64,000 nucleotides of DNA from Gammaproteobacteria bacterium (GTDB taxonomy: Bacteria > Pseudomonadota > Gammaproteobacteria > Natronospirales > REEB76): positions 1 to 64,000 of the forward strand of contig DASVOS010000014.1 in the NCBI GenBank assembly GCA_036383255.1, given 5' to 3'. The translations under genes and the position numbers were made by a program. Below are positions 35,573 to 45,555 of the stretch, one piece after another (positions within the stretch are counted from its first letter, which is position 1; each line of letters opens with the position of its first letter). The notes under the pieces were generated by a model. It was not told the DNA's origin. It ran no database searches and saw only the letters and a program-made list of their open reading frames with translations.

Positions 35573-37072
35573 ATGACCGATAAGCAACCCGAAGAGCAGC
35601 AGCAAGATGTGAACAGCATCATCCAGCTCCGCAAGGAGAAGCTGGCGAAGCTGAGGGAAAAAGGTCAGGCCTTCCCCAACGACGTGCACCGGGATGCGCT
35701 CGCTGCGGACCTGCACGGCCTCTTCGGCAACCGCAGCGCCGAGTCCCTGGAGCAGGACAAGACCCGGGTGAAGGTGGCGGGCCGCATGATGGCCAAGCGC
35801 ATCATGGGCAAGGCCAGCTTCGTCCACATCCAGGACAGCACCGGCCGCATCCAGCTGTTCCTGCAGGCCGCGGCGCTGGGCGAGGTGTACGACGAGTTCA
35901 AGGCCTGGGACGTGGGTGACATCGTCGCCGCCGAGGGCGACATGTTCAAGACCAAGACCGGCGAGCTCTCGGTGCGTGCCGACAAGCTGCGCCTCATCTC
36001 CAAGTCGCTGCTGCCGCTGCCGGAGAAGTTCCACGGCCTCTCGGACACCGAGACCCGCTACCGCCAGCGCTACCTCGACCTCATCATGAACCCGGCAGCG
36101 GCCGAGGTGTTCCGCACCCGCACCCGCATCGTGCAGCACCTCAGGGACTTCATGAACTCGCTCGGCTACCTCGAGGTCGAGACGCCCATGATGCATCCCA
36201 TCCCGGGTGGCGCCACCGCGCGGCCCTTCACCACCCACCACAACACCCTGGACATGCAGCTCTACATGCGCATCGCGCCGGAGCTGTACCTGAAGCGCCT
36301 GGTGGTGGGCGGCTTCGAGCGGGTGTTCGAGATCAACCGCAACTTCCGCAACGAGGGCGTGTCCACCCGGCACAACCCCGAGTTCACCATGATGGAGTTC
36401 TACCAGGCCTACGCAACCTACGTGGACCTGATGGACCTCACCGAGAGCCTGATGCGCAGCCTCGCCACGGCCCTCACCGGTGGCAACCAGATCGGCTACC
36501 AGGGCGAGACCTACGACTTCGGGCCTGCCTTCAAGCGCCTCTCCATCGAGCATGCCATCACCCACGCCAACAAGCTCGATCCCAAGAAGCTCAGGGACGT
36601 GGCTTACCTGCGCTCGGTGTTCGACCAGCAGAGGCTCTCCTACATGCCCGCCTGGGGCGCCGGCAAGCTGCAGCTCGCCCTGTTCGAGCACACCGTGGAG
36701 CCGGACCTGAAGCAGCCCACGTTCATCATCGACTACCCGGCGGAGGTCTCGCCGCTGTCCCGCAAGAAGGACTCGGACCCGTTCTTGGTGGACCGCTTCG
36801 AGTTCTACGTGGGCGGCCGCGAGCTCGCCAACGGCTTCTCCGAGCTCAACGATCCGGAGGACCAGGCGGAGCGCTTCCGCGCCCAGGTGGCGGAGAAGGA
36901 CGCCGGCGACCAGGAAGCCATGTTCTACGACGCGGACTACGTCAGGGCGCTGGAATACGGCATGCCCCCCACGGCGGGCGAGGGCATCGGCATAGACCGG
37001 CTGGTGATGCTGTTCACCGATTCCCCGTCCATCCGCGACGTGATCCTGTTCCCGCTGATGCGGCCGGAGTGA
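35573..37072 (+). CDS. lysS: Lysyl-tRNA synthetase (class II)
   Basis: Charges tRNA-Lys. The 499-residue protein has an N-terminal OB-fold anticodon-binding domain ([19 protein letters not shown], about 60-150), class II motif 1 ([18 protein letters not shown]), motif 2 ([20 protein letters not shown]) and motif 3 ([20 protein letters not shown]). ATG at 35573, after GGGGAATGAC. prfB-lysS is a conserved pair. Confidence 0.97.
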   Translation: MTDKQPEEQQQDVNSIIQLRKEKLAKLREKGQAFPNDVHRDALAADLHGLFGNRSAESLEQDKTRVKVAGRMMAKRIMGKASFVHIQDSTGRIQLFLQAAALGEVYDEFKAWDVGDIVAAEGDMFKTKTGELSVRADKLRLISKSLLPLPEKFHGLSDTETRYRQRYLDLIMNPAAAEVFRTRTRIVQHLRDFMNSLGYLEVETPMMHPIPGGATARPFTTHHNTLDMQLYMRIAPELYLKRLVVGGFERVFEINRNFRNEGVSTRHNPEFTMMEFYQAYATYVDLMDLTESLMRSLATALTGGNQIGYQGETYDFGPAFKRLSIEHAITHANKLDPKKLRDVAYLRSVFDQQRLSYMPAWGAGKLQLALFEHTVEPDLKQPTFIIDYPAEVSPLSRKKDSDPFLVDRFEFYVGGRELANGFSELNDPEDQAERFRAQVAEKDAGDQEAMFYDADYVRALEYGMPPTAGEGIGIDRLVMLFTDSPSIRDVILFPLMRPE

Positions 37073-37079
37073 AGTAGCC

Positions 37080-38378
37080 GTGGCGTCCGATGAAGTACGC
37101 CACGGGCGTTCCAGGCTGGGCCAAGCGACGGAGATACTGCATAGCATCCTCTCCGAGACGCGCCATCCTGCCGACCACCTCATAGACCAGTACTTCCGTG
37201 CCCACCGCCAGATGGGTTCCAAGGACCGGGCCTTCGCCGCCGAGACGGTCTACGGCTGCCTGCGCCGCAAGGCAGAGCTGGAAGCCCTGGCGGGTCCGCT
37301 GCTGCAGGACGCTGATCGCGCCCGCTGGCTGGTGGCCACCTATCTATTGAAGTATTCCGGCTGGAGCGGCCGGGCCCTCGGCGAAGCCGGTTTCAAGGAT
37401 TCAGATGCACTGGTGGCGCGGGTCCGGTCCGTGAAGACCCAAGACCTGCCGTTCGCTGCCCGCATCAACATGCCGGAGTGGCTGGCACAGAAGCTGGTCG
37501 CGCAATACGGCGAAGCCGAGACCATCGCTCTCAGCGAAGCTCTCAACCGGCCTGCCCAGGTGGGTATCCGGGTGAACACCTTGCGCACGGACCGGGATAC
37601 GCTGATGCAGCGCCTCGCGGCCTCCGGCAATCCCTGCGAGCCCATGAAGTATTCGCCCATCGGCCTGCAGCGGGACAAGCGCGGACCCTTGTTCAACACC
37701 GAGGAGTTCCGGGAAGGCCTCTTCGAGCTGCAGGACGAGGGTAGCCAGCTCCTGGCGCTCATGACGGAGGCAGCGCCCAAGGAGAAGGTGGTGGATTTCT
37801 GCGCCGGTGCCGGTGGCAAGACCCTGGCCCTCGCGGCCATGATGCAGAACACCGGTGCGCTGAACGCCTACGATGTCTCACCCGGCCGCCTGGAGAAGAT
37901 GAAGCCACGCCTGGCCCGGGCCGGCGCCTACAATGCCCAGGCCTTCGCCATCCGGGACGAGCATGAGGCGATATTGAAGAAATACGCCGGCACCGCCGAC
38001 GCGGTGCTGGTGGACGCGCCGTGCTCCGGCACCGGCACGCTGCGCCGCAACCCGGACATCAAGTGGCGGCCCATAGACCTCGCCATGCTGACCAAGCTCC
38101 AGGCCAGCATCCTGGCGGAGGCAGCCAAGCTGGTGAAGCCGGGTGGAAGGCTGGTCTATGCGACCTGCAGCCTGCTGGAGGAGGAGAATGGCGCCGTCAC
38201 GGCGGCGTTCCTGGCGGCGCACCCGGAGTTCCAGGTGATGCAAGCGGCGCAGATATTGGAACGCCAGGGCGCGGAAGTGCCGGAAGGCTTGGGTGCAGAG
38301 GGAGCCTTGCGCTTGCTAACCCATAAGCACGGCACTGACGGGTTCTATGCCTTGGCGATGCGTAGGGCCGCCATCTGA
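37080..38378 (+). CDS. RsmB/NOP-family RNA m5C methyltransferase
   Basis: A 432-residue protein with an N-terminal NusB-like helical domain (ILHSILSETRHPADHLIDQY, about 20-125) and a SAM-dependent RNA methyltransferase domain: VVDFCAGAGGKTLALAAMM (SAM site), AVLVDAPCSGTGTLRRNPDIKW and LVYATCSLLEEEN, the last two holding the catalytic cysteines of the m5C family. It resembles RsmB (16S rRNA C967) but is shorter in the N-terminal part and not next to fmt, so the target base is uncertain. GTG at 37080, 7 nt after lysS. Confidence 0.88.
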   Translation: MASDEVRHGRSRLGQATEILHSILSETRHPADHLIDQYFRAHRQMGSKDRAFAAETVYGCLRRKAELEALAGPLLQDADRARWLVATYLLKYSGWSGRALGEAGFKDSDALVARVRSVKTQDLPFAARINMPEWLAQKLVAQYGEAETIALSEALNRPAQVGIRVNTLRTDRDTLMQRLAASGNPCEPMKYSPIGLQRDKRGPLFNTEEFREGLFELQDEGSQLLALMTEAAPKEKVVDFCAGAGGKTLALAAMMQNTGALNAYDVSPGRLEKMKPRLARAGAYNAQAFAIRDEHEAILKKYAGTADAVLVDAPCSGTGTLRRNPDIKWRPIDLAMLTKLQASILAEAAKLVKPGGRLVYATCSLLEEENGAVTAAFLAAHPEFQVMQAAQILERQGAEVPEGLGAEGALRLLTHKHGTDGFYALAMRRAAI

Positions 38379-38484
38379 GGCTTGAGGACTGGGGGAGGGG
38401 GTAGGCAGGTCAGTCTGACTGTGTTCCGATCCCTCTTGTTGAGTTCTGGAGCGCTGTCACAAAAGATTCACAATCGAGGGGGGT

Positions 38485-39399
38485 CTACCATGAAACGAGT
38501 TTCATCGGTGCGCCGCTGGCGGCGTGCAGCAGCGCTGCGTCCTTGAAATCGTCTTGGAGCACCATCAGGATCTGCCAGATGTCTTGAGCGTCCTGCCGGG
38601 CGTCCACCACTTCCGCCACGGGGGCATCGTGTCCCTGGGCATGGATCTGGGCGCCGGGCCTGAGCTGGACGCTCGTCCGGCTCTCGGCCCGCACCATGTG
38701 GCGTTTCACGCCGCCACGGTAGTGGGCGCGGGCGATGACCTCCTGCCCGATGTAGCAGCCCTTCTTGAAGTCGATGGCGCCCAGCTCCGCCAGGCCCAGC
38801 ATCTGGGCGACGAAGTGCTCACTGGTCTCGGCGAAGACCGTGGGCTCTCCCGCGAGGATCTTGTGCAGGGCCCAGATGTCTTCGGTGCCGGAGGTGGTGA
38901 CCGGCTCCCAGCGCCGCTTCAGCACGGCCATGGCCTCGGCGCCGCCATAGATGGCGTAACGCGAGTCGCCGTGCAGGCGTATCGCCTGGATGCCGTCCAT
39001 GCGGGTGAGGTCGTTCACCCGGCTCGGCACGGGGATGCCAGCCTGGGCCAGGAGGGCGGGAGCGCCTTCGCCGATGAGTCCCAATGTCGAGATGCTGTCG
39101 CCGGCGTCTTCGAGCTGGACCTTGGAGCGCAATACATACATGGAGAGACGCTTCAGCACCGCGCTCTTGAGGCTCGCTGCCAGCGCGATGTGGATGTGCT
39201 CGCCACGGCGGAACAGGCGCAGCACCGCCACCACCCGGCCCTTGGCGTTGCTCCAGCAGCTGAGCTGGCTGATATCGGGCGTGAGCCGCTCGAGGTCGGT
39301 GCTGAACTGTCCTTGCAGGAACGCCACGGCGTCCGGTCCGCTCGCGCAGAGCAGGCCCTTGTAGGACAGGTCAACCAGGATGGGCTTGTCGGGCAGCAT
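38485..39399 (-). CDS. ygfZ: YgfZ/GcvT folate-binding iron-sulfur maintenance protein
   Basis: YgfZ is a tetrahydrofolate-dependent protein needed for activity of some iron-sulfur enzymes. The 304-residue protein has the GcvT-like fold, with VAFLQGQFSTDLERL near the N terminus and the signature KKGCYIGQEVIARAHYRGG (the functional Cys) near residue 215. Convergent with the RsmB-like gene and divergent from the sdh operon, whose SdhB subunit is an Fe-S protein. ATG at 39399. Confidence 0.9.
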   Translation of the reverse strand: MLPDKPILVDLSYKGLLCASGPDAVAFLQGQFSTDLERLTPDISQLSCWSNAKGRVVAVLRLFRRGEHIHIALAASLKSAVLKRLSMYVLRSKVQLEDAGDSISTLGLIGEGAPALLAQAGIPVPSRVNDLTRMDGIQAIRLHGDSRYAIYGGAEAMAVLKRRWEPVTTSGTEDIWALHKILAGEPTVFAETSEHFVAQMLGLAELGAIDFKKGCYIGQEVIARAHYRGGVKRHMVRAESRTSVQLRPGAQIHAQGHDAPVAEVVDARQDAQDIWQILMVLQDDFKDAALLHAASGAPMKLVSW

Positions 39400-39490
39400 G
39401 ACGGCTCATCTATTGTAGTCGCTCGGTCAAGGGGTTCGGGCGGGATGGGCTTTGGGTGTAAAATGGGCGGCTATAAGAGCAAGGCATCCC

Positions 39491-39664
39491 ATGTCCGAGC
39501 AGCGCACCGAGATTCCGGCCCCAGACGCCCACCGGGAACCGCTTCCCGGCACGGCAGCTCCGGAGCCCAAGTCCCAGCAGCCCAAGGAGATCGGCGGCCC
39601 CAAGGGGCCGGAGCCGACCCGCTTCGGCGATTGGGAGAAGAATGGCCGCTGCATAGATTTTTGA
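39491..39664 (+). CDS. SDHAF4-like succinate dehydrogenase assembly factor (DUF1674)
   Basis: A 57-residue protein with a disordered Pro/Glu-rich N terminus and the diagnostic C terminus PTRFGDWEKNGRCIDF shared by the SDHAF4/Sdh8 family. In eukaryotes this protein binds flavinylated SdhA and protects it before assembly with SdhB. It begins at the ATG at 39491 with AAGGC upstream and lies 9 nt before sdhC, so it heads the sdh operon. TATAAG at 39472-39477 is a possible -10. Confidence 0.88.
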   Translation: MSEQRTEIPAPDAHREPLPGTAAPEPKSQQPKEIGGPKGPEPTRFGDWEKNGRCIDF

Positions 39665-39673
39665 AGGTGAAGC

Positions 39674-40060
39674 ATGGCCGATAACAGACCGCTCTCGCCG
39701 CATCTCGGCATCTACCGCTGGCAGATCACCATGACCATGTCCATCCTGCACCGCGTCACCGGGGTGGCGCTGGCGGTGGGCAGCATCCCGCTGGTGTGGT
39801 GGCTGGTGGCGGCGGGCACCGGCCCCGAGGAGTACGCCCGTGTGGCGGATTTCTTCCACACCGGTTTCGGCCAGTTCCTGCTCATCGGCTGGACCTTCTC
39901 CCTTTACTACCACCTCTGCAACGGTGTCCGGCACCTGTGCTGGGACGCGGGCTGGGGCTTCCAGATCAGGACCTTCTATATCACCGGCTACGTGGCCTGG
40001 GTCGCGGCCCTGATCCTTACCGCCTTCACCCTCTGGCGCGCCTATGGAGGTGCCCCATGA
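39674..40060 (+). CDS. sdhC: Succinate dehydrogenase cytochrome b556 subunit
   Basis: Membrane anchor subunit of complex II, carrying quinone and haem b. 128 residues with three transmembrane helices (about 20-45, 60-85, 100-125), the N-terminal [12 protein letters not shown] and [11 protein letters not shown] motifs, and the haem-ligand region [27 protein letters not shown] upstream of the ATG. Overlaps sdhD by ATGA. Confidence 0.95.
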   Translation: MADNRPLSPHLGIYRWQITMTMSILHRVTGVALAVGSIPLVWWLVAAGTGPEEYARVADFFHTGFGQFLLIGWTFSLYYHLCNGVRHLCWDAGWGFQIRTFYITGYVAWVAALILTAFTLWRAYGGAP

Positions 40061-40437
40061 GCTTCCGCACTCCCCTGGGACAGGCGCGGGGCTTGGGTTC
40101 CGCCAAGAGCGGCACCGGCCACTGGTGGGCGCAGCGCGTCACCGCCCTGGCGCTCATCCCCTTGAGCCTCTGGTTCGCGGGCTCGGTGCTGCAGCTCGTG
40201 CACGAGGACTACGTCGTCGTGGTGGTGTGGCTGCACACCCCCTGGGTGGCGGTGCTCCTGAGCCTGTTCCTCGTCACGCTGCTCTACCACGCTTATCTCG
40301 GCGTGCAGGTGGTGCTGGAGGACTACGTGCATGGGGAGGGGCTCAAGATCGCGAGCCTGCTGCTCGTCAAATTCGCCTGCATCCTGTTCGGCGCCATCGG
40401 CGTGTTCACCGCGCTGCGCGTCGCCTTCGGAGCCTGA
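40057..40437 (+). CDS. sdhD: Succinate dehydrogenase membrane anchor subunit SdhD
   Basis: Second hydrophobic anchor of complex II. 126 residues, three membrane helices, N-terminal [20 protein letters not shown] and the haem/quinone region [20 protein letters not shown]. The ATG overlaps the sdhC stop, with GGAGGTGCCCC as Shine-Dalgarno. sdhA begins 2 nt later. Confidence 0.94.
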   Translation: MSFRTPLGQARGLGSAKSGTGHWWAQRVTALALIPLSLWFAGSVLQLVHEDYVVVVVWLHTPWVAVLLSLFLVTLLYHAYLGVQVVLEDYVHGEGLKIASLLLVKFACILFGAIGVFTALRVAFGA

Positions 40438-40439
40438 AC

Positions 40440-42227
40440 GTGAGCCAAGCCTACAAGACGGTCGATCACATCTACGACGTGGTGGTGGTGGGTGCCGGCG
40501 GTGCCGGACTGCGCGCCACCTTCGGCCTCGCCGAGGCGGGGCTCTCCACCGCCTGCATCACCAAGGTGTTCCCCACCCGCAGCCACACCGTGGCGGCGCA
40601 GGGCGGCATCAGCGCCGCGCTCGGCAACATGGGCGAGGACGACTGGCGCTGGCACATGTACGACACCGTCAAGGGCTCCGACTGGCTCGGCGACCAGGAC
40701 GCCATCGAGTACATGTGCAAGGAGGCGCCGCAGGCCGTCATCGAGCTCGAGCACTACGGCGTGCCGTTCTCCCGCACCGAGCAGGGCAAGATCTACCAGC
40801 GTCCCTTCGGCGGCATGACCACCCGCTACGGCGAGGGCACCGCGCAGCGCACCTGCGCCGCGGCGGACCGCACCGGCCACGCCATGCTGCACACCCTCTA
40901 CCAGCAGAGCCTCAAGCACCAGGCCGAATTCTTCATCGAGTACTTCGCCCTGGACCTGCTCATGGAGGGCGAGCAGTGCCGCGGCGTGGTGGCCTGGGAC
41001 CTCGCCACCGGCACGCTGCACCGCTTCATCGCGCAGCAGACCATCCTCGCCACCGGCGGCTACGGCCGCACCTACTTCTCCTGCACCTCGGCCCACACCT
41101 GCACCGGCGACGGCAACGGCATGGTGCTGCGCGCGGGCCTGCCGCTGCAGGACATGGAGTTCGTGCAGTTCCACCCCACCGGCATCTACGGCGCCGGCTG
41201 CCTCATCACCGAGGGCGCCCGCGGCGAGGGCGGCTACCTGACGAACAGCAAGGGCGAGCGCTTCATGGAGCGCTATGCGCCCAACGCCAAGGATCTCGCC
41301 TCCCGCGACGTGGTGTCCCGCGCCATGACCATGGAGATCCGCGAGGGCCGCGGCGTCGGTCCCGAGAAGGACCACATCCACCTGCACTTGGAGCACCTGG
41401 GGCCCGAGGTGCTGCACGAGCGCCTGCCCGGCATCTCCGAGACCGCGCGCATCTTCGCCGGCGTGGACGTGACCAAGCAGCCCATCCCGGTGCAGCCCAC
41501 GGTGCACTACAACATGGGCGGCATCCCCACCAACTACCACGGCGAGGCCCTGACCCTGAAGGGCAAGAACCCGGACAGCGTCGTCCCCGGCCTCATGGCC
41601 ATCGGCGAGGCGGCCTGCGTGTCGGTGCACGGCGCCAACCGCCTGGGCTCCAACTCGCTGCTGGACCTCGTGGTGTTCGGCCGTTCCGCCGCGCACCGCT
41701 GCGCCGAGACCGTGAAACCCGGCAAGACGCCGCGCAACTTCCCGCAGGAGTCCACCGACCAGGTGCTCTCGCGCTTCGACGGGCTGCGCCACGCCGACGG
41801 CAAGGAGAGCACCGCCGCCATCCGCCTGCGCATGCAGAAGGTGATGCAGAGCGACGCCGCCGTGTTCCGTACCGAGAAGAGCCTGGCGGAAGGGAAGAAG
41901 CGCCTGAAGGACGTCTACGACTCCTTCCAGGACGTGAAGGTGAGTGACCGCTCCCTCATCTGGAACAGCGACTTGGTCGAGACCCTGGAGCTCGACAACC
42001 TCCTGGGCTGCGCCATGGTCACCATGAACGGCGCCCTGAACCGCGAGGAGAGCCGCGGGGCCCACGCCCGCGAGGACTTCCCGGACCGGGATGACAAGAA
42101 GTGGATGAAGCACACCCTGGCCTGGATGGACGGGAAGGGCAAGGTGGAGTTCGGTTATCGTCCGGTGCACATGGAAACGATGACCGACGAAGTTGATCCT
42201 ATTCCTCCCAAGAAGCGCGTGTATTGA
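40440..42227 (+). CDS. sdhA: Succinate dehydrogenase flavoprotein subunit
   Basis: Oxidises succinate to fumarate in the TCA cycle and passes electrons to SdhB. The 595-residue protein has the FAD dinucleotide site [21 protein letters not shown], the flavinylated His in [20 protein letters not shown], and the active-site segments [27 protein letters not shown] and [17 protein letters not shown]. The GTG at 40440 gives the usual N terminus. Flavinylation is probably helped by SdhE (43136-43372). Confidence 0.97.
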   Translation: MSQAYKTVDHIYDVVVVGAGGAGLRATFGLAEAGLSTACITKVFPTRSHTVAAQGGISAALGNMGEDDWRWHMYDTVKGSDWLGDQDAIEYMCKEAPQAVIELEHYGVPFSRTEQGKIYQRPFGGMTTRYGEGTAQRTCAAADRTGHAMLHTLYQQSLKHQAEFFIEYFALDLLMEGEQCRGVVAWDLATGTLHRFIAQQTILATGGYGRTYFSCTSAHTCTGDGNGMVLRAGLPLQDMEFVQFHPTGIYGAGCLITEGARGEGGYLTNSKGERFMERYAPNAKDLASRDVVSRAMTMEIREGRGVGPEKDHIHLHLEHLGPEVLHERLPGISETARIFAGVDVTKQPIPVQPTVHYNMGGIPTNYHGEALTLKGKNPDSVVPGLMAIGEAACVSVHGANRLGSNSLLDLVVFGRSAAHRCAETVKPGKTPRNFPQESTDQVLSRFDGLRHADGKESTAAIRLRMQKVMQSDAAVFRTEKSLAEGKKRLKDVYDSFQDVKVSDRSLIWNSDLVETLELDNLLGCAMVTMNGALNREESRGAHAREDFPDRDDKKWMKHTLAWMDGKGKVEFGYRPVHMETMTDEVDPIPPKKRVY

Positions 42228-42236
42228 GGGATCGCC

Positions 42237-43013
42237 ATGGCTGAATTCCTGCTGCCCAAGAATTCCCGCATGAAGGAAGGCAAGACCTTCAAGGCCATCG
42301 ACGCCAAGAACGTCAAGCGCTTCCGCGTCTACCGCTACGATCCGGACAGCGGCGAGAACCCGCGCATCGACACCTATGAAGTGGACATGGACAAGTGCGG
42401 CCCGATGGTCCTGGACGCGCTGCTCAAGATCAAGAACGAGATCGACCCGACCCTGACGCTGCGCCGCTCCTGCCGCGAGGGCATCTGCGGCTCCTGCGCC
42501 ATGAACATCGATGGCACCAACACGCTGGCCTGCACCAAGGCCTGCGACGAGATCAAGGGCGACGCCCGGGTCTACCCGCTGCCCCACATGAAGGTGGTGA
42601 AGGACCTGGTGCCGGACCTCACCAACTTCTACGCCCAGTACGCCTCCATCAGGCCCTGGATACGCACCCAGTCCGCCGCGCCGGACCGTGAACGCCTGCA
42701 GTCCAAGGAGGAGCGGGAGAAGCTGGACGGGCTGTACGAGTGCATCCTCTGCGCCTGCTGCTCCACGAGCTGCCCGAGCTACTGGTGGAACAGCGAGCGC
42801 TACCTGGGTCCCGCCATCCTGCTGCAGGCCTACCGCTGGATCGTGGACAGCCGCGACGAGGACACCGGCGAGCGCCTGGACGAGCTGGAGGATCCCTTCA
42901 AGCTCTACCGCTGCCACACCATCATGAACTGCGCCCGCACCTGCCCGAAGGGCCTGAACCCCGCGAAAGCCATCGCCGAGATCAAGAAGCTCTTGGCGGC
43001 TCGTCAGCACTAA
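42237..43013 (+). CDS. sdhB: Succinate dehydrogenase iron-sulfur subunit
   Basis: Carries electrons from FAD to quinone through three Fe-S clusters. The 258-residue protein has the [2Fe-2S] motif [16 protein letters not shown] with a later Cys, and the ferredoxin-like motifs [16 protein letters not shown] and [15 protein letters not shown] for the [4Fe-4S] and [3Fe-4S] clusters. ATG at 42237 after GAGGGATCGCC. Confidence 0.97.
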   Translation: MAEFLLPKNSRMKEGKTFKAIDAKNVKRFRVYRYDPDSGENPRIDTYEVDMDKCGPMVLDALLKIKNEIDPTLTLRRSCREGICGSCAMNIDGTNTLACTKACDEIKGDARVYPLPHMKVVKDLVPDLTNFYAQYASIRPWIRTQSAAPDRERLQSKEEREKLDGLYECILCACCSTSCPSYWWNSERYLGPAILLQAYRWIVDSRDEDTGERLDELEDPFKLYRCHTIMNCARTCPKGLNPAKAIAEIKKLLAARQH

Positions 43014-43020
43014 GCCCCGC

Positions 43021-43143
43021 ATGCCGGAGATCGCCCAGCTCAAGTGGCGCTGCCGTAGAGGGCGAGGCCGCATGCGGCCGAGCGACCGGCCAGGGATGGC
43101 CGGGCTGGAAGGCGCACCAGGGATGGTTAGCAGACGTGTCTGA
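43021..43143 (+). pseudogene. Orphan copy of the sdhE 5' end, running into a hairpin array
   Basis: An ATG 8 nt after sdhB opens a 40-codon frame whose first 14 codons (PEIAQLKWRCRRG) repeat the N terminus of the intact sdhE downstream (SEVPQLRWKCRRG). The rest reads through the hairpin array to a TGA. The two 42-nt copies are 26/42 identical in DNA and conservative in protein, so this is an old or diverged duplication rather than a fresh target-site duplication. It lacks the flavinylation motif and is probably non-functional. Confidence 0.7.
43066..43142. repeat. Hairpin array D with two AGGGAT loops (sdhB-sdhE)
   Basis: Four inverted repeats: palindrome with half-site GGCCGCA (43066-43079); CCGGCC/GGCCGG with hexaloop AGGGAT (43086-43103, CAGGGATG at 43091-43098); ACC/GGT with hexaloop AGGGAT (43116-43127, CAGGGATG at 43118-43125); CAGAC/GTCTG (43131-43142), whose centre contains the sdhE GTG start. 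The loops match those in arrays B and C exactly. The array lies between the two copies of the sdhE 5' coding sequence. Confidence 0.8.
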
Positions 43144-43372
43144 AGTTCCCCAGCTGCGATGGAAATGCCGCAGAGGTATGAAGGAGCTCGATCTCCTGCT
43201 GGTCCGCTACCTGGATTCCCGTTATCCCGCCGCGCCCCAGGAAGAGCAGGGCGCGTTCCGGGAGCTGCTGGAGATGCAGGACCCGGTGCTCTTCGCCTAC
43301 GTCACCGGGCGCGAACGCCCCGCCACCGAGGAGCTGTGCCGTGTCGTCGACGCCCTACGGCGCGCCCCTTGA
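43136..43372 (+). CDS. sdhE: FAD assembly factor SdhE
   Basis: SdhE promotes covalent attachment of FAD to SdhA. The 78-residue protein has the family signature RWKCRRGMKELDLLLVRYL (the RGxxELD flavinylation motif) and a C-terminal FAYVTGRERPATEELCRVV. Start at the GTG at 43136 because the conserved WKCRRG lies upstream of the first ATG (43177). That GTG sits inside a 5-bp hairpin and 11 nt past an AGGGAT loop, so translation could be controlled by RNA structure or an RNA-binding protein. Overlaps ygfX. Confidence 0.9.
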   Translation: MSEVPQLRWKCRRGMKELDLLLVRYLDSRYPAAPQEEQGAFRELLEMQDPVLFAYVTGRERPATEELCRVVDALRRAP

Positions 43373-43775
43373 GCTCCTGGTGAGGCCCTCGCGCCTCACC
43401 GCCGTGTTCCTCTGCCTCATGCATTCCCTGGCCGCGCTGGTGTGCCTGCCGCTGCCTCTCGCGCCCGTGACCCGCATCGGGCTGCTGGTCGCCATCATCT
43501 GTGCCTTCGTCTGGAACATGTACGTGTTCATGCAGCGCACGCCGAAGCGGCTGCATTGGTCGCCGGAGGCGGGCTGGAACATGACCGACCGGCACGGCGT
43601 CGAGCACGCCCTCAAGCCGCTGCCGGAGGCCTACATCGGCAACTGGCTGGTGGTGGCGTACTTCCGGGACGAGGGCGACAAGAAGCGGACCGTGATGCTG
43701 GCCCAGGACAGCGTGCGGGCGGAAGGGTTCCGGCGCCTCAAGGTGCTGCTGCGTTACGGAACACCTAAAGCCTGA
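43341..43775 (+). CDS. ygfX: YgfX-like inner-membrane protein
   Basis: A 144-residue protein with two adjacent membrane helices (about residues 18-38 and 42-60) and a C-terminal cytoplasmic domain (WNMTDRHG, FRRLKVLLRYG). This matches YgfX, the partner encoded after sdhE (ygfY) in enterics, where the pair was proposed as toxin-antitoxin and later as SDH-related. GTG at 43341 overlaps sdhE by 32 nt. Its stop abuts the nadB stop: the palindrome TGATCA supplies both. Confidence 0.82.
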   Translation: MSSTPYGAPLELLVRPSRLTAVFLCLMHSLAALVCLPLPLAPVTRIGLLVAIICAFVWNMYVFMQRTPKRLHWSPEAGWNMTDRHGVEHALKPLPEAYIGNWLVVAYFRDEGDKKRTVMLAQDSVRAEGFRRLKVLLRYGTPKA

Positions 43776-45407
43776 TCAGCGCCAGTTCACCTGCAGGTTG
43801 CTGCCGGCGAAGTTAGGCGGGACCAAGACTGTGTTCTGCGGGATGCGCTTCTTGTCCGCCTCGGGATAGTCGAGGGTGTAGTGCAGGCCGCGGCTCTCGC
43901 GGCGGCGCTGGGCCGACTGGATGATGAGGCTCGCCACCAGCGTCAGGTTGCGCAGCTCCACGAGGTCGCCGTTGATGCGGAAGTTGCCGTAGTACTCTTC
44001 GATCTCGTGCTGCAGGAGCTCGGTGCGGGAGAGGGCGCGCTTCAGGCGCTTGTCGGTGCGCACGATGCCCACGTAGTCCCACATGAAATGCCTAAGCTCG
44101 CTCCAGTTGTGGGATACCACCACCTCCTCGTCGGAGTCCGTCACGCGGCTCTCGTCCCAGTCCGGGAGCTTCTTCGGCAGCTCCGCGTCACCGGCCTGGG
44201 CCGCGATGTCCGCCGCCGCGGCGAAGCCGAACACGATGCACTCCAGCAGCGAGTTGCTGGCCATGCGGTTGGCGCCGTGCAGGCCCGTGAACGCGGTCTC
44301 GCCGACGGCGTAGAGGCCCGGCAGGTCAGTGCGGCCGGCGAGGTCCGTGAGCACGCCGCCGCAGGTGTAGTGCGCCGCAGGCACCACCGGGATCGGCCCC
44401 TTCGTCATGTCGTAGCCGTAGTCGAGGCAGCGGGCATGGATGGTGGGGAAATGCTCGCGGATGAAGTCCGCGGGCCGGTGGCTGATGTCCAGCAGCACGT
44501 GGTCTGAGCCCAGGCGCTTCATCTCGTGGTCGATGGCGCGGGCCACGATGTCACGCGGAGCGAGCTCGCCGCGCTTGTCGAAGCGCTGCATGAAGGGCGT
44601 GCCGTCCGGCAGCAGCAGCTTGCCGCCTTCCCCGCGCACCGCCTCCGAGATCAGGAAAGATTTCGCGCGCGGATGGTAGAGGCAGGTCGGGTGGAACTGC
44701 ATGAACTCCATGTTCCCCATGCGGCAGCCGGCGCGCCAGGCCATGGCGATGCCGTCGCCGGTGGAGCCGTCCGGGTTGCTGGTGTAGAGATACACCTTGT
44801 TGGCGCCGCCGCTGGCGAGCACCACGTGCCGCGCCGCCACGGTCCGCACCTTGCGTTTCCGGCGGTCCAGGAGGTAGGCGCCGTAGCAGCGGGGCTCCGG
44901 CAGACCGAGCTTGGCGGCGGTGATGAGGTCCACCGCCATGTGATGCTCCAGCAGCGTCACGTTGCCGCGCTTCCTCACCAGCTCTTCGAGGGTCGTCTCG
45001 ATGGCGCGGCCGGTGGCGTCGGCCGCATGCACCACGCGCCGGTGGCTGTGGCCGCCCTCGCGGGTGAGGTGGTAGGCACCCAGCGCCTCCTCGTCGCGGG
45101 TGAACTTCACGCCCTGCTCGATGAGCCAGCGGATGCAGGAAGGTCCCTGCTCGACGACATATCTCACCGTGGCCGGGGTGGAGAGGCCGGCGCCGGCGTT
45201 GAGGGTGTCCTCGATGTGGGACTCGATGGAATCGGCCTCGTCCAGGACTGCCGAGATGCCCCCCTGGGCATACAGGGTGCTGCCCTCCGTCAGGGGCCCC
45301 TTGGAGACCAAGCCGACGCGCAGGGAAGGGGGCAGGCGCAGGGCCAGGGTGAGGCCCGCGGCGCCGCTGCCGATGATGAGCACGTCGTAGGAGGCCGTCT
45401 GCTGCAT
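43776..45407 (-). CDS. nadB: L-aspartate oxidase
   Basis: NadB oxidises L-aspartate to iminoaspartate, the first step of NAD synthesis. The 543-residue flavoprotein has the FAD site [26 protein letters not shown]-like [39 protein letters not shown] and the active-site [20 protein letters not shown]. It belongs to the same superfamily as SdhA, but the NadB-specific C-terminal domain ([20 protein letters not shown]) is present. In many gammaproteobacteria nadB is divergent from rpoE, as here. Confidence 0.96.
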   Translation of the reverse strand: MQQTASYDVLIIGSGAAGLTLALRLPPSLRVGLVSKGPLTEGSTLYAQGGISAVLDEADSIESHIEDTLNAGAGLSTPATVRYVVEQGPSCIRWLIEQGVKFTRDEEALGAYHLTREGGHSHRRVVHAADATGRAIETTLEELVRKRGNVTLLEHHMAVDLITAAKLGLPEPRCYGAYLLDRRKRKVRTVAARHVVLASGGANKVYLYTSNPDGSTGDGIAMAWRAGCRMGNMEFMQFHPTCLYHPRAKSFLISEAVRGEGGKLLLPDGTPFMQRFDKRGELAPRDIVARAIDHEMKRLGSDHVLLDISHRPADFIREHFPTIHARCLDYGYDMTKGPIPVVPAAHYTCGGVLTDLAGRTDLPGLYAVGETAFTGLHGANRMASNSLLECIVFGFAAAADIAAQAGDAELPKKLPDWDESRVTDSDEEVVVSHNWSELRHFMWDYVGIVRTDKRLKRALSRTELLQHEIEEYYGNFRINGDLVELRNLTLVASLIIQSAQRRRESRGLHYTLDYPEADKKRIPQNTVLVPPNFAGSNLQVNWR

Positions 45408-45516
45408 GGGGGTGACTTGGCCCGCCGGCCCCGGTGGGGGCTGCTAGACTAGCGGGCAGGGGCCCCTTCAAGCCCCCGGAAGGACGCGAAATATACTCGC
45501 ATCCCCCAGTCCTGGC

Positions 45517-45541
45517 GAACTTTTCCCCTATCCGGTTGTCC
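45517..45541 (+). promoter_or_regulatory. Candidate sigma-E promoter upstream of rpoE
   Basis: GAACTT (45517-45522), a 15-bp spacer and GTCCA (45538-45542) resemble the sigma-E consensus (GGAACTT, about 16 bp, GTCTAA-like), 14 nt before the rpoE ATG. Autoregulation of rpoE is usual. A separate TATACT at 45492-45497 may be a sigma-70 -10. Confidence 0.5.
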
Positions 45542-45555
45542 ATGACCTTAGAGCC

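Noticed and set aside
43021-43143. A new 40-residue gene between sdhB and sdhE
   Set aside because: Only the first 14 codons look like protein (an SdhE N terminus); the rest is hairpin array. Listed as a broken duplicate instead.
43021-43177. Recent target-site duplication flanking array D
   Set aside because: The two 42-nt copies match at only 26 positions, too diverged for a fresh duplication.
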